Assembly: GCA_965237895.1 (NCBI GenBank) | Contig: CBDEGR010000002.1 | Coordinates: forward strand, 1,116,001 to 1,180,000 | From: CBDEGR01 sp965237895 | GTDB lineage: Bacteria > Acidobacteriota > Terriglobia > UBA7540 > JAPUME01 | DNA length: 64,000 bases | Reading direction: 5' to 3' | In this document: in pieces, positions 43,403 to 54,083 of the stretch | Layout: the number at the start of each line of letters is the position of its first letter | How positions within the stretch are numbered: position 1 is the stretch's first letter | The notes under the pieces: generated by a model | Seen by the model: only the letters and a program-made list of their open reading frames with translations | Told to the model about the DNA's origin: nothing | Databases searched by the model: none | Position numbers and translations under genes: made by a program

Positions 43403-43861
43403 TCATGGACCGGCGTCGCTTACCCCGGGAATTTCGAAGGCTTCTATAACGGCCTTGGCGGCCTTTGGCGAGCGCGCCTTTTTCAGTGTCTCCGCCAACT
43501 CCTTGAGCTTTTCACCCTCAAGGGTTGCGGCCTCGCGCTTGGCTTCCAACTCCGCGCGCAGCTTCTTGGTCGTGGTCGGTTCCTGGGCAGCCGTTTCGTA
43601 GCAAGCAACTGCCGTTTCCACCGCAAGGGACCAGAAAGTGAGGAAATTTTGCCCCGTGTTTCGGTGGTACTGCCGCTCGAAATCGCCCAACCTTTCCTGT
43701 TTTACGGTTGCCGTCAGGTCGGTGAGCTCTTTCCGGTAATGATTGGGCATTGCCTCTTCATCCACACAGGGCGGTGGAAGGTCCTCCGCTTTCTCTTTCT
43801 TCTTGAGCGCGAAGAGGTTCGTGGTGCCTAGAATTAAGGCCAGAACGAGAAAAAACCGCAT
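43403..43861 (-). CDS. Exported helical protein of unknown function
   Basis: ATG at 43861 follows gaggaggac. A 152-residue protein with a signal peptide (RFFLVLALILGTTNLFA) and a mature part that is charged and mainly helical (KKLRAELEAKREAATLEG and following). No conserved domain recognised. A longer frame to 43975 lacks signal features and was rejected. It ends 31 bases upstream of the Nudix gene start on the same strand. Confidence 0.65.
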   Translation of the reverse strand: MRFFLVLALILGTTNLFALKKKEKAEDLPPPCVDEEAMPNHYRKELTDLTATVKQERLGDFERQYHRNTGQNFLTFWSLAVETAVACYETAAQEPTTTKKLRAELEAKREAATLEGEKLKELAETLKKARSPKAAKAVIEAFEIPGVSDAGP

Positions 43862-44078
43862 GACATGTCCTCCTCTCGGCCCCGTTGTCCGGTCCTGCGC
43901 TCCTCGCCGGGTCCTGCCGAGGATAAGGACAACGGTCCATCTTGAAGGGTGGTCTCTTTCCCCCCATCGTAGCACAGAGCCGACCCCGAAGATTCAACTT
44001 TTACCAAATACTTGGTTCTGGACTATAATAGGCTCTCCGGCCTGATAGGAGTTGTGGAGAGGCCCCCAGGGGGTATCG

Positions 44079-44861
44079 ATGAAAATCCGTGCGCTGATTG
44101 TGGACGATGAGCGGCCCGCTCGCGAGGAGGTGGCCTATCTTTTGAAGGATTTCCCGGAGGTGGAAGTTGTCGGGCAGGCTGGGAACGGACTGGAAGCCGT
44201 GCAATTGGTCCGCGAGCTTGCGCCCCAACTAGTTTTTCTGGACGTGCAGATGCCGGGCCTGGACGGGCTGGGGGTGGTTCGCCGACTGGTGGATAAAATG
44301 GACAAGAAAGTTCTTCTTCCTCATTTCGTCTTCGCCACCGCCTTCGACAACTACGCCGTGAAGGCGTTTGAAGTGAACGCGATCGATTATCTGCTGAAGC
44401 CGATTGCGAAGGCGAGATTGGGCAAGGCGCTGGAGCGCACTCGCCGCCTCCTGAACGGAAGGGAGCCGGCGCAGGAGAAGATCGACCTGCTCGTCCGCAT
44501 GGTTCAGGAGTACCCCACGTTGCCGAAGACGCGCCTGATGGTCAAGAGCACCGGCCGCATGTTGCTGGTCGGTGCCGAAGACCTCGTTTTCGCCACCATC
44601 AACGACGGGTTGATCAGCATCCACACGCGCGAGATGGATGGCCAATCGAACTTCCGAACGCTCGAAGAACTTCAGAACAACCTGGACGAGCGCACCTTCT
44701 GGCGCGTTCATCGTTCCTACCTGATCAATATCAACGGCATCAAGGAAGTGATTCCTTGGTTCAAGAGTTCCTACCAGCTTCGCATGGATGACCGCCGAAA
44801 TACGGAGATTCCCGTCAGCCGCGCCCAGACGCGTCGTCTCCGCGAGCTTTTCAATTTGTAG
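44079..44861 (+). CDS. LytTR-family response regulator
   Basis: A 260-residue two-domain regulator. The receiver (1-120) has LIVDDERPAREE, the phospho-acceptor D55 in LVFLDVQMPGLDG, the Thr/Ala strand FATAFDNYAVKAFE and the Lys in YLLKPI. The C-terminal LytTR DNA-binding domain (about 160-260) has SNFRTLEELQNNL, FWRVHRSYLININGI and VSRAQTRRLRELF. ATG at 44079. No histidine kinase is adjacent. It converges on the heme operon with an 11-base overlap. Confidence 0.9.
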   Translation: MKIRALIVDDERPAREEVAYLLKDFPEVEVVGQAGNGLEAVQLVRELAPQLVFLDVQMPGLDGLGVVRRLVDKMDKKVLLPHFVFATAFDNYAVKAFEVNAIDYLLKPIAKARLGKALERTRRLLNGREPAQEKIDLLVRMVQEYPTLPKTRLMVKSTGRMLLVGAEDLVFATINDGLISIHTREMDGQSNFRTLEELQNNLDERTFWRVHRSYLININGIKEVIPWFKSSYQLRMDDRRNTEIPVSRAQTRRLRELFNL

Positions 44862-46416
44862 AAGCTTCTTTTCGCCCTCCCCCGGTTCGCTTCCGTTCTT
44901 TTCGAGCGGAGAAATGCCGCTCGATGGCTCGAACCAAGCCGGGCATGGTGTACTCGGTGGCCTCGACGTCGGGCGGGAGGCCCAGTTCCTTCAGTGTGGC
45001 GGAAGTGATCGGGCCGATGGCGGCCACGGCCACGGCCTCCAGCAGTTTCTGCGCTTCGCTCTGGCCCGTCAGCTTCACGAAATTTTTCGCTGTCGAGGAA
45101 CTGGTGAAGGTAATCATCGAGGGTTTCCGCGCAAAGAGCCGCTTTACGGTTTCGGCTCCCTGCGAGGGCGAAACGGTGACGTAGGCTTCCACCACGTCGA
45201 CCTTTGCGCCCCGCTTCCGAAGCACGTTCGGGAGCATGTCCCGCGCCACGCGCGCGCGGGGAATGAGGAACCTCTTTCCTTTCAAGCGCACCCCGCGAAG
45301 AGCTTCCAGCAATCCCTCCGCCGCGTACTCTTTCGGTACAAAGTCCGGGCGCACGCCGTGCATCTCCAGGGCCCCGGCCGTTCCCGGCCCGATGGCGCCG
45401 ATCTTCAGATTTCCCAGCACCCGTGTGTCCCCGCCGCGGGCCTTCAGGCGGGCGAAGAAATTTTCCACGCCATGGACGGACGTGACCAATAGATAGTGGT
45501 AGTTCTTGATCTGCCGGACGGCGGAATCGAGCGCTGCCCAGGTTTCCGGTTTCCGGATTTCGATGGTGGGGAACTCGATTACCTGCGCCCCCCGCTCGGT
45601 CAACTGGTCGGCCAGCATCCGGGCCTGCCCGCGCGCGCGCGTGATCATAATCTGCCGGCCGAACAGCGGGAGCTGTTCATACCAATTCAACTCTTTTCCT
45701 AACGCCGCCACTTCCCCGACGACGATGATAATCGGGGAATCCATCCCTGAGGCTTTCCCGGCAATATCGGCCAGCGTCCCGCGGACCACCTCCTGTTCCG
45801 GCTTTGTGCCCCAGCGGATGACCGTGGCCGGCGTCTCACGCTTCCGCCCGTGGGCGATGAGCGAAGAGACAATCTCCGCCAGTTTCCCGGCTCCCATGAG
45901 GAAGACCAGTGTGTTGATGCCGGTGGAAATCTTTCCCCAATCAACCGCCGTAGGGTGTTTCGAGGGGTCCTCATGCCCGGTCAGGAAGGCGACGCTCGAG
46001 CTGTAGGCACGGTGGGTGAGGGGAATGCCCGCATAGGCCGGCACGCCGTGGCCGGCGGAGACGCCGGGGACGACCTCCCACGGGATGCCCGCCCGGGTCA
46101 AGGCCTCCGCTTCCTCGCCGCCGCGTCCGAAGATGAACGGGTCGCCTCCCTTCAGCCGGACCACCGTCATGCCGTGGCGGGCGCGGTCCACCAGGAGACG
46201 ATGGATCTCCTTCTGCGTGGTCGCCGGTTCGCCTTCCGTCTTGCTCACCAGGATGCAAAAAGCGCCCTTCGGCGCAAGTGAAATAAGGTCCGGATTGACC
46301 AGCGAGTCATAGACCACGCAGTCGGCACGCTCCAGGATGGCCTTGCCTTTGAGCGTCAGCAGGCCGGGGTCGCCGGGACCTGCACCCACCAGATAGACTT
46401 TTCCCGTTTCAGGCAT
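44851..46416 (-). CDS. Fused uroporphyrinogen-III C-methyltransferase / uroporphyrinogen-III synthase
   Basis: A 521-residue fusion. Residues 1-245 are a SUMT/CobA methyltransferase: VYLVGAGPGDPGLLTLKG, VVRLKGGDPFIFGRGGEEAE, VPGVSAGHGVPAYAGIPLTH. Residues about 255-500 are HemD-like: RQIMITRARGQARMLADQL, and SMITFTSSSTAKNFVKL near the end, in place of a separate hemD. The enzyme closes hydroxymethylbilane to uroporphyrinogen III and can then methylate it toward siroheme or cobalamin. Last gene of the ccsA-hemA-hemC-cobA/hemD set. Confidence 0.93.
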   Translation of the reverse strand: MPETGKVYLVGAGPGDPGLLTLKGKAILERADCVVYDSLVNPDLISLAPKGAFCILVSKTEGEPATTQKEIHRLLVDRARHGMTVVRLKGGDPFIFGRGGEEAEALTRAGIPWEVVPGVSAGHGVPAYAGIPLTHRAYSSSVAFLTGHEDPSKHPTAVDWGKISTGINTLVFLMGAGKLAEIVSSLIAHGRKRETPATVIRWGTKPEQEVVRGTLADIAGKASGMDSPIIIVVGEVAALGKELNWYEQLPLFGRQIMITRARGQARMLADQLTERGAQVIEFPTIEIRKPETWAALDSAVRQIKNYHYLLVTSVHGVENFFARLKARGGDTRVLGNLKIGAIGPGTAGALEMHGVRPDFVPKEYAAEGLLEALRGVRLKGKRFLIPRARVARDMLPNVLRKRGAKVDVVEAYVTVSPSQGAETVKRLFARKPSMITFTSSSTAKNFVKLTGQSEAQKLLEAVAVAAIGPITSATLKELGLPPDVEATEYTMPGLVRAIERHFSARKERKRTGGGRKEASTN

Positions 46417-46500
46417 AGGGTTTTTTCCCGACTGCTCCGTGCAAATGCCTCATTCTACCTGGGAGGCACGGGGAAAGGGTAGAGTCGGAAAGGGGATTCT

Positions 46501-47436
46501 TCATTCTGAGAATGGCCGGATCAATTCCTCGGCGCCCTGAGCCAACAGCCTTTCGGCCAAAGAAATTCCCGCCTGTTCGGGCGTGTCGGGTTCGCCTTCG
46601 ATTTCCGCGCGCAGCAAGCGCTTTCCTTCCGGGTCCGCGACGATCCCTCGTAAATGAAGCGTTCCGTTTTTCGTGAGCGTCCCGTGCGCGGCGATGGGAA
46701 TTCGGCAGCCGCCCCCCAATCGCCGCAGGAAGATTCGTTCGGCCTCGGTCGTGGTCCGGGTGGGCCCGTGGTCGAGCGCGCGGACGAGCTTGGCCGTTTC
46801 GCCATCCGCCGAGCGGATTTCAACCGCCACCACGCCCTGTCCCACAGCGGGGCAGACCGCCTCAGGAGGAAAATATTCCGTGATGCGCTCTTTCAAGCCG
46901 AGCCGATGCACCCCAGCGGCGGCCACCACCACGGCGTCGTAATCGCCGCGTTCAAGTTTCCGGATTCGCGTATCCAGGTTGCCGCGGATGTCTTCGAACT
47001 CGAGTTCCGGGCGCAGGCGACGCAATTGCGCCTGCCGCCGAAGGCTGCTGGTGCCGACCCGGCTGCCGGGAGCGAGGTCCGCAAACCGCTTTACCTCCGG
47101 TGCAATCAGCACATCGCGCGGGTCTTCGCGTTCCAGATAGGCGGCCGGCTGCAACCCTTCCGGCTGGTCGTTCGGCAGGTCCTTTAAGCTGTGGACGGCT
47201 AAATGGGCTTCGCCCGTGAGCAGCGCCTCTTCAATCTCCTTGATAAAGACGCCCTTGGTTCCCGAGCGCGTCAGCAAGAGTTCTGGCTGCTTGTCGCCGG
47301 TGGTTTGGATCACGCGGATTTCGGCTTCGAGGGAGTGCGCCTCCGTAAGACGGTTCTTCACCCAGTTGGCCTGCCAGAGGGCCAGAGCGCTCCCCCGCGT
47401 GGCGATGACGAGACGAGGTTTCTTCACCAGAAGCAT
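46501..47436 (-). CDS. hemC: Hydroxymethylbilane synthase
   Basis: ATG at 47436 follows aaggaaaggg and begins MLLVKKPRLVIATRGSALAL; longer in-frame starts would only add sequence antisense to hemA. The 311 residues include VHSLKDLP, GTSSLRRQAQLRRLRP, DIRGNLDTRIRKLE, and GGGCRIPIAAHG with the cysteine that anchors the dipyrromethane cofactor. It polymerises four porphobilinogens. 68 bases downstream of hemA. Confidence 0.95.
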   Translation of the reverse strand: MLLVKKPRLVIATRGSALALWQANWVKNRLTEAHSLEAEIRVIQTTGDKQPELLLTRSGTKGVFIKEIEEALLTGEAHLAVHSLKDLPNDQPEGLQPAAYLEREDPRDVLIAPEVKRFADLAPGSRVGTSSLRRQAQLRRLRPELEFEDIRGNLDTRIRKLERGDYDAVVVAAAGVHRLGLKERITEYFPPEAVCPAVGQGVVAVEIRSADGETAKLVRALDHGPTRTTTEAERIFLRRLGGGCRIPIAAHGTLTKNGTLHLRGIVADPEGKRLLRAEIEGEPDTPEQAGISLAERLLAQGAEELIRPFSE

Positions 47437-47504
47437 TCCCTTTCCTTGACCTGGGCGTGTCCCTTCACCCTTGCTGGAAAACGGAAGAGGTTCCCGGCGC
47501 CGGA

Positions 47505-48770
47505 TTAATCGGAGATGCCGAACACCTTCCGCACCGCGTTGATCAAGGCGCTTCGTTCCCCCTTTCCGGCCGCGTCTTTCAGCTCGGTAATCGGGCCGTG
47601 CAGAATTTTGTTCACAATGCCTTGGGTCAGCGCCTCGACCCCGTGCCACTGTTCCGCGGTCAGGTCGCCCAGCCGGCCGCGCATGTGCTCCGTCTCCCGG
47701 CGGCGAATTCGATTCAGATGATCTCCCAGCGCGCAGATGGTCGGCGCAACTTCGCGCGACGCGATCCGGCGCATCGTCCGCTCGACTTCTTGTTGGATGA
47801 TCTGCTCGGCCCACTGCGCTTCGCGTTCCCTCTGCTTGCGATTGGCCCCGACCACCTGCTCCAGATCGTCAATGTCATAGAGGAAGGCGTTCTCCAGCTC
47901 GTCGACGCGGGAGTCGATGTCGCGCGGCACGGCGATATCCACCAGGAACACGGGCCGGTTGCGGCGGGCGGCCAGCATTCGTTCGACCTGTGTCTTATCG
48001 ATGATGGTGTGGGGAGAGCCGGTGGAGCTGATGATGATGTCGGCGCGGGGAAGGGCGTCATGGAGCTCATCGAAACGGATGGCCGTACCGCCGAAGGCGC
48101 GCGCCAGCTCCACGGCCCGCTGGTAGGTGCGGTTGCTGACCAGAATCGAGCCGGCGCCGCTGCCGAGCAGGTGCTGGGCGGCCAGCTCGCTCATCTTTCC
48201 CGCGCCGATGACCAAGATGGTGCGGTCTTGAAGGTCGCCAAAGATCTTTTTGGCAAGCTCGACGGCGGCCGAGGAGATGGAGACGGCTGAGGTGCCGATG
48301 GAGGTCTCGCGCCGCACCTTGCGGGCGGTGGCCAGCGCGTGGCTCATCACCTCCTGAAGGAGGCCGTTGACGGCGCCGGCTTCCTGCGCCGCCGTGAAGG
48401 CCTGTTTTACCTGGCCCAGAATTTGCGGCTCGCCCAGCACCATGGAGTCGAGGCTGGAAGCGACACGGAAGACGTGGCGGATCGATTCGGATTGTTCGAA
48501 GCGGTAGAAGTAGTTTTGGATGGAATCGAACGGCCGCCGGTAGTAGTCGGCTACGAATTCCTGGATGGGATATCCGGTTCCGGGAGCCTCTTTCGTATGG
48601 GCAAAAAATTCCACCCGGTTGCAGGTGGAGAGGATCAACCCTTCCTCGATGCCGGGATGGCGGCTGAGCAAGCGGTCGGCTCGGCCCAGCTCGGCGTCGG
48701 GAACATGAAACTTTTCACGAACTTCGACCGGAGCCGTCCGATGATTTAAGCCGAGCAGTACGAGACTCAT
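47505..48770 (-). CDS. hemA: Glutamyl-tRNA reductase
   Basis: A 421-residue enzyme reducing glutamyl-tRNA to glutamate-1-semialdehyde, first step of the C5 heme pathway. LVLLGLNHRTAPVEVREKF is the N-terminal signature, ILSTCNRVEFFAH holds the catalytic Cys, and ILVIGAGKMSELAAQHLL the NADPH fold; the C-terminal helix mediates dimerisation. ATG at 48770, 21 bases after the ccsA/hemX-like gene. Confidence 0.95.
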   Translation of the reverse strand: MSLVLLGLNHRTAPVEVREKFHVPDAELGRADRLLSRHPGIEEGLILSTCNRVEFFAHTKEAPGTGYPIQEFVADYYRRPFDSIQNYFYRFEQSESIRHVFRVASSLDSMVLGEPQILGQVKQAFTAAQEAGAVNGLLQEVMSHALATARKVRRETSIGTSAVSISSAAVELAKKIFGDLQDRTILVIGAGKMSELAAQHLLGSGAGSILVSNRTYQRAVELARAFGGTAIRFDELHDALPRADIIISSTGSPHTIIDKTQVERMLAARRNRPVFLVDIAVPRDIDSRVDELENAFLYDIDDLEQVVGANRKQREREAQWAEQIIQQEVERTMRRIASREVAPTICALGDHLNRIRRRETEHMRGRLGDLTAEQWHGVEALTQGIVNKILHGPITELKDAAGKGERSALINAVRKVFGISD

Positions 48771-48791
48771 AGAATCCTGTGAGAGAGCGAC

Positions 48792-49637
48792 TTACGACTT
48801 CCCCTCCAAGTTGGGGAAGAATCCATGCACGCCGCTCACGTAGGAGATAACCAAAAAAGTAAACATCAAGGCTGCAAATCCGGCCATCGCGAAGTAAGCA
48901 GCCCGACGCCCGCGGAGCCGCCCAGCCACGCGGGAAGCAAAAATCGCCAGATAGCCCAACCACGTTAGAACCGAGGCAATAATCTTCCAGTCAAGCCCCC
49001 AGGGGCCCTCCCAGGTGGTGCCGGCCCAGATGAAGCCGGTGATGATCCCCAGCGTCATAAACGGCATTCCCACCACCAGCGTCCGGTGCGCCAGCGCGTC
49101 CAAGGCTTCCAGTGAGGGCAGCCGGTGGTAGAATGCCCATGGCTTTTTCGATTTCAATTCTCGTTCTTGCATCAAATACATTACCGAGGCGATAAACGTC
49201 AGAAACAGAGCGGCATAGCCCACGAAGAGGGCGCTGATATGCAGTACCATCCATCGGGTGCGGAACGGCGCTGAGGAGAAATCGAGATCGCCTTGCAGAG
49301 CGGAAGTGAGCGTCAGCAGAAAGACAACCGGCAGGACGAAGATCGCCAGCGGCATGATGCGATACTTCCAGTAGCCGACGAGAAACGCCGCGCAGGCCAT
49401 GAAGGCCAGCACGGAGAGAAACCCGCTCACGTTCGTGAGCGGCGGCCGATCAAAGGCCAGGGCGGCGGTCATTAAGCCCGCCAGATGTGAGAGCAGACCG
49501 GCCCCGACGGCCATCAGCGTCGCCGGGCTCAGTTTGACCCGCCGCTGAATCACCGAGGGAAAGGACGAAACAATCGCCAAGCCGTAGAATCCGAGAGCTG
49601 TCCAGACCAGAGTGCTGCTCACCGCCAAAGACTCCAA
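48792..49637 (-). CDS. CcsA/HemX-type cytochrome c assembly membrane protein
   Basis: A 281-residue polytopic protein with about eight hydrophobic segments. The tryptophan-rich heme-handling region GFIWAGTTWEGPWGLDWK and conserved histidines (VLHISALFVGYAA) match the CcsA/HemX family. As in Bacillus hemAXCDBL it sits next to hemA, where HemX-like proteins influence GluTR level; a role in cytochrome c assembly is the alternative. The start is TTG 49637 or GTG 49622. Confidence 0.85.
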   Translation of the reverse strand: MESLAVSSTLVWTALGFYGLAIVSSFPSVIQRRVKLSPATLMAVGAGLLSHLAGLMTAALAFDRPPLTNVSGFLSVLAFMACAAFLVGYWKYRIMPLAIFVLPVVFLLTLTSALQGDLDFSSAPFRTRWMVLHISALFVGYAALFLTFIASVMYLMQERELKSKKPWAFYHRLPSLEALDALAHRTLVVGMPFMTLGIITGFIWAGTTWEGPWGLDWKIIASVLTWLGYLAIFASRVAGRLRGRRAAYFAMAGFAALMFTFLVISYVSGVHGFFPNLEGKS

Positions 49638-49752
49638 ATTGAATTACTTAATTATAGCACTCGGAAAATTTTCCGGTACTCGGAGCCGTACGGTTGTTGA
49701 AGTTTCCGGAGCGGTTCTGGTTGAAGTGGCGGAGGCCTGCTGAGGCCGCCGC

Positions 49753-49986
49753 TCAGCGGCGACCCGGAAAGTGGGGCGAATTCGTCCGGGCCCCTTCCAT
49801 AATCTCGGTGATTCGGCCGGTCACGTCGGCATGCTGCGCAGCGACGTTGGTCTTCTCGCCGAGGTCCGTTTTTAGGTTGTAGAGTTCGATCGGGGTGGTG
49901 GGATTGGTGTCGCCCGCGCCGTATTCAAGCGCAATCCGTTCGCGCCGCCCCACAAAAGAGAGATCAAATAGGTCGAGAAGATTCAT
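49753..49986 (-). pseudogene. AMP-ligase N-terminus fused to sulfatase C-terminus
   Basis: ATG at 49986 opens a 77-codon frame. The first third (MNLLDLFDLSFVGRRERIAL) resembles the start of AMP-binding acyl-CoA synthetases. The rest (ELYNLKTDLGEKTNVAAQHA, then DVTGRITEIMEGARTNSP) is the standard C-terminal tail of arylsulfatases. The middles of both genes are absent and the join is in frame. It is best read as a deletion product; a functional peptide is unlikely. Confidence 0.6.
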
Positions 49987-50066
49987 GATGGTATGGAGGC
50001 GCCGTTCCCAGATTATAGTTCAGGCGGCGGGGAGTCAAGGAGGGGCAGGGAGTTGAGCCGAAGAAC

Positions 50067-50142
50067 TGGCGCGCCTGGCAGGATTCGAACCTGCGGCCTC
50101 TGGTTCCGGAGACCAGCGCTCTATCCACTGAGCTACAGGCGC
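50067..50142 (-). tRNA. tRNA-Arg (anticodon CCG)
   Basis: A 76-base cloverleaf on the minus strand with encoded CCA: acceptor GCGCCTG/CAGGCGC, anticodon stem CTGGT/ACCAG with loop CTCCGGA, T arm GCAGG/CCTGC with TTCGAAT. Confidence 0.95.
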
Positions 50143-50192
50143 ACGGGGCAAATAAAAATCTTTTTGAATTGTAGTGGCTGGGTCCTAGAGGG

Positions 50193-50500
50193 TCAAGCAA
50201 GCGATGCTGGGGACGAACTACGCAACTCGGCTGCGTGCCGCTGGATTTTCCTGACCGCCGCGGTGATCTGGTCCGTCGTCGCCGACCTTCTGGTGACGCC
50301 ATTCGGCCAGATGCGCCTGGCAGGCGTCCTCAATGACGGGCAGGCGCTGCTTGCGGGCAACGGCCAGAATCGTATCAAGGTCGGCGACGGCCCCGCCCAG
50401 GTGAACCGGTCGGCGTTGCTGCCGACAATGGCGCCGCCTTCGCCGCTGTTGAGATGCTTCGATGCCTGAAAGCTGAAGCAACCGATCTCGGTGAAGGTTC
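50193..50500 (-). pseudogene. DegT/DnrJ/EryC1-type aminotransferase remnant with motifs out of order
   Basis: Three recognisable pieces of a sugar aminotransferase occur on the minus strand. First comes GCFSFQASKHLNSGEGGAIV (the PLP-lysine block); next, in another frame, VHLGGAVADLDTILAVARKQ and LPVIEDACQAHLAEWRHQK (which precedes the lysine block in intact enzymes); last, DQITAAVRKIQRHAAEL, the usual C-terminal helix, ending at 50193. The order 2-1-3 cannot arise from a single simple deletion in one copy; loss between two tandem paralogues is the simplest explanation. Confidence 0.65.
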
Positions 50501-50549
50501 GTGTTTTTTGAGTGAGGTAAGGAAGAGAATTTATTTTAAGGAGAAGGCC

Positions 50550-51454
50550 ATGCCACTGATCAAAAGAGGAATAACTGCCCGGCAACGGGTGGCCAACCGC
50601 CGCAACAGTTTAAAATCGACCGGCCCGCGAACGGCGACGGGGAAGCGGAACGCAAGCCGCAACGCTCTTCGTCACGGCCTGTTTGCGAAGTCCTCAGAGG
50701 AGACCTTCCGGCAACTAGGGGAGGACCCGGCGGATTTTCAGGCGCTGGTCGATTCCCTCCGGGGAACGTTTCGTCCCGAAGACGGATTCGAAGAGATGCT
50801 CGTCGAGGACATGGCCGTATGCCGTTGGCGGCTCAACCGTCTGCTACGCGCCGAGTCGGCGATTCAGGTGTGGGACAAGCACCGGTTCGAATTCGACCGG
50901 AAGCGAAAGGACGCTTTGAACGGCGAGCAGCGACTTTCGGGAAAGCCAGATGGAGGTTTTTTCCAATTACGGTTACTCAGGACTTCCGGACTCTCCTCAT
51001 AAATTCTCGCAGATCCTTTCTCTTCTTCGTGATTTAAAGGATGCGGCTCAAGAAACTGGGGTTGACGAACAGAACAAGGTTGTTCTTGAAGTGGTGTACG
51101 GCGAAATTCCTAGCATGGCGGGCATCTCGCTCCTCGCGACGCTCGATAGTTGGATCAAGGAAACCAAGAGCAAGAAGCAGGCATCTAGGTGGATTCCACC
51201 GCCATTCTTTTCTTCGGCAAATAAGCGAGGAAATTAGGTCGTTTGAAAGTTTGGCCAAGCTCTGCGAGGAAAAGGAAGAGCATATATCCCGCTGCCAGAG
51301 CATTGCTCTTCCGCTGCCTGATCCGGAAAATATGGAGAGGAGTCTGCGTTACGAGGCGGCCTTGGAGCGCCAATTTGAGCGCAAAGTCCAGCAGTTGGTC
51401 AGTTGGCGCCGAGAAAAAGGAAAGGCTACTCCGGCGGGGATTTCAGATAACTGA
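50550..51454 (+). pseudogene. 'STGPRT' family protein with two frameshifts
   Basis: ATG at 50550 follows aaggagaagg. The N-terminus (RRNSLKSTGPRTATGKRNAS, then NALRHGLFAK) defines a family of unknown function present in multiple copies in Acidobacteria and Planctomycetes. The first frame ends at 51002. Removing one T from the T6 run near 50959 continues into SNYGYSGLPDSPHKFSQIL, and one T from ttctttt near 51205 continues into FLRQISEEIRSFESL and the conserved ending LPDPENMERSLRYEAALERQ. The restored protein would be about 300 residues. Two homopolymer shifts in one gene favour sequencing error or decay; both remain possible. Confidence 0.6.
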
Positions 51455-51497
51455 AATTTCCAGCGCGAACTTCGCAGAAACAACGTCCAAAATCGGC

Positions 51498-51668
51498 CTA
51501 CCGATTGTCTCGTATCCTCTCAACCCTTTCCCAGATCGGAATCCGGTCGATCTTATTCAAGACGAAGACCATCGAAGCGCGGGTCTCTTTCTCGCGCCAG
51601 CCGTCGAGATACCGGTAGCGGTGCGGGCAGGCGAGATATTGACTGATCTGAGTGAAGCTATATGCCAT
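51498..51668 (-). pseudogene. 56-residue nuclease/GTPase chimera
   Basis: ATG at 51668 follows aaggaaag. The first 33 residues (AYSFTQISQYLACPHRYRYL then DGWREKETRAS) are the start of a PD-(D/E)XK exonuclease domain of the RecB/AddB kind. From residue 35 the sequence reads VFVLNKIDRIPIWERVERIR, a G4-type NKxD segment of a translational or HflX-like GTPase, then stops. Neither domain is complete. It is too short for many gene callers. Confidence 0.55.
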
Positions 51669-51733
51669 AGATTTGATCTCTTTCCTTGGAGCGGTTGGAT
51701 GGAGGCACGGATAGGTCCTCCCATTGATCGGCC

Positions 51734-53053
<1,320 letters not shown>

Positions 53054-53126
53054 AAATACTCCGAAAAATTTTCCCGCTTCGGATTCCGCGCAGACCCCGG
53101 CGCCTGGCAGCGGCAGCGAAACGGGG

Positions 53127-54083
53127 CTAGGAAACCAGCCCCAACTTTTGAAAATATTCCACCGTACGGCGCAGGCCGTCGTCGAATTGGACCGCGGGCC
53201 TGTAACCCAGAATCCTCCGGGCGCGGGCGATGCTGGCGAGCGTGGTGCGGACGTCCCCCTGGCGGCGCGGCGTGTGGCGGCGTCCCGGGTCTTTCCCGAT
53301 GATCTTCACAATCCGCTTTGCCACCTCCAGCACGGTGATGCCTCGTCCTCCGGCGATGTTGAAGACTTGGCCGGAAGCCTTCGGCGCCAGGGCCGCCAGC
53401 AGGTTCGCCTGCGCCACGTCACCGACATAGGTGAAGTCGCGCGACTGCTTTCCGTCCCAGTGCACTTCGAACGGCTCGCCGCGGCCCAGTTGTGACAGAA
53501 AGCCGGGGATCAGAGCCGAGTAGAGCGATTCGGGGTCCTGATTCGGTCCATAGACGTTGAAGTAGCGGAGGCTGACGGTTTCCAGGCCGAAGGTCTTCGC
53601 GTAGGTCTGGCAGTAGTGCTCCCCGGCGAGCTTCGATACCGCATAGGGTGAGAAGGGCATAGGCGTATGGTCTTCTCTCTGCGGCATCTTCTTGCTGTCT
53701 CCGTAGGCCGAAGAGGACGAGGCGTAGACCAGGCGGCGTACCCCGGTCTTGTGAGCGGCCTGGAGCATGTTCAAGGTCCCGGTGACGTTGACCTCGTTCG
53801 TTACCTGCGGTTCATCCACCGAGCGCGGCACCGAGCGGAGAGCCGCCTGATGAAAGACGTAGTCGACGCCTCGGCAGGCATGTTCGCAGTCGATAAGGCT
53901 TCGGATGTCGCCTTCGACCAACTCAATGTCTGAGGCGGAGAGACCGCTGAGGTGCTCCCGCTTGCCGGCGGAAAAATTGTCGAGGATTCGAACGGTCCAC
54001 TTCCGCCGGAGCAATTCGGCGACGATGTTCGAACCGATAAAACCGGCCCCGCCGGTGACCAGCGCGGTAGGTTTTTTTGCCAA
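53127..54083 (-). CDS. NAD-dependent sugar-nucleotide epimerase, WbpP/TviC-like
   Basis: An extended SDR of about 318 residues: ALVTGGAGFIGSNIVAELL binds NAD, VYASSSSAYGDS gives the catalytic Ser, YAVSKLAGEHYCQ the Tyr/Lys pair, and LRYFNVYGPNQDPESLYSAL the C-terminal sugar region. The NQDP-x-S-x-YS pattern points to UDP-N-acetylhexosamine 4-epimerases. Start TTG 54083 directly precedes the Rossmann strand; the frame is open to 54125. Divergent from the next, frameshifted dehydrogenase gene. Confidence 0.88.
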   Translation of the reverse strand: MAKKPTALVTGGAGFIGSNIVAELLRRKWTVRILDNFSAGKREHLSGLSASDIELVEGDIRSLIDCEHACRGVDYVFHQAALRSVPRSVDEPQVTNEVNVTGTLNMLQAAHKTGVRRLVYASSSSAYGDSKKMPQREDHTPMPFSPYAVSKLAGEHYCQTYAKTFGLETVSLRYFNVYGPNQDPESLYSALIPGFLSQLGRGEPFEVHWDGKQSRDFTYVGDVAQANLLAALAPKASGQVFNIAGGRGITVLEVAKRIVKIIGKDPGRRHTPRRQGDVRTTLASIARARRILGYRPAVQFDDGLRRTVEYFQKLGLVS

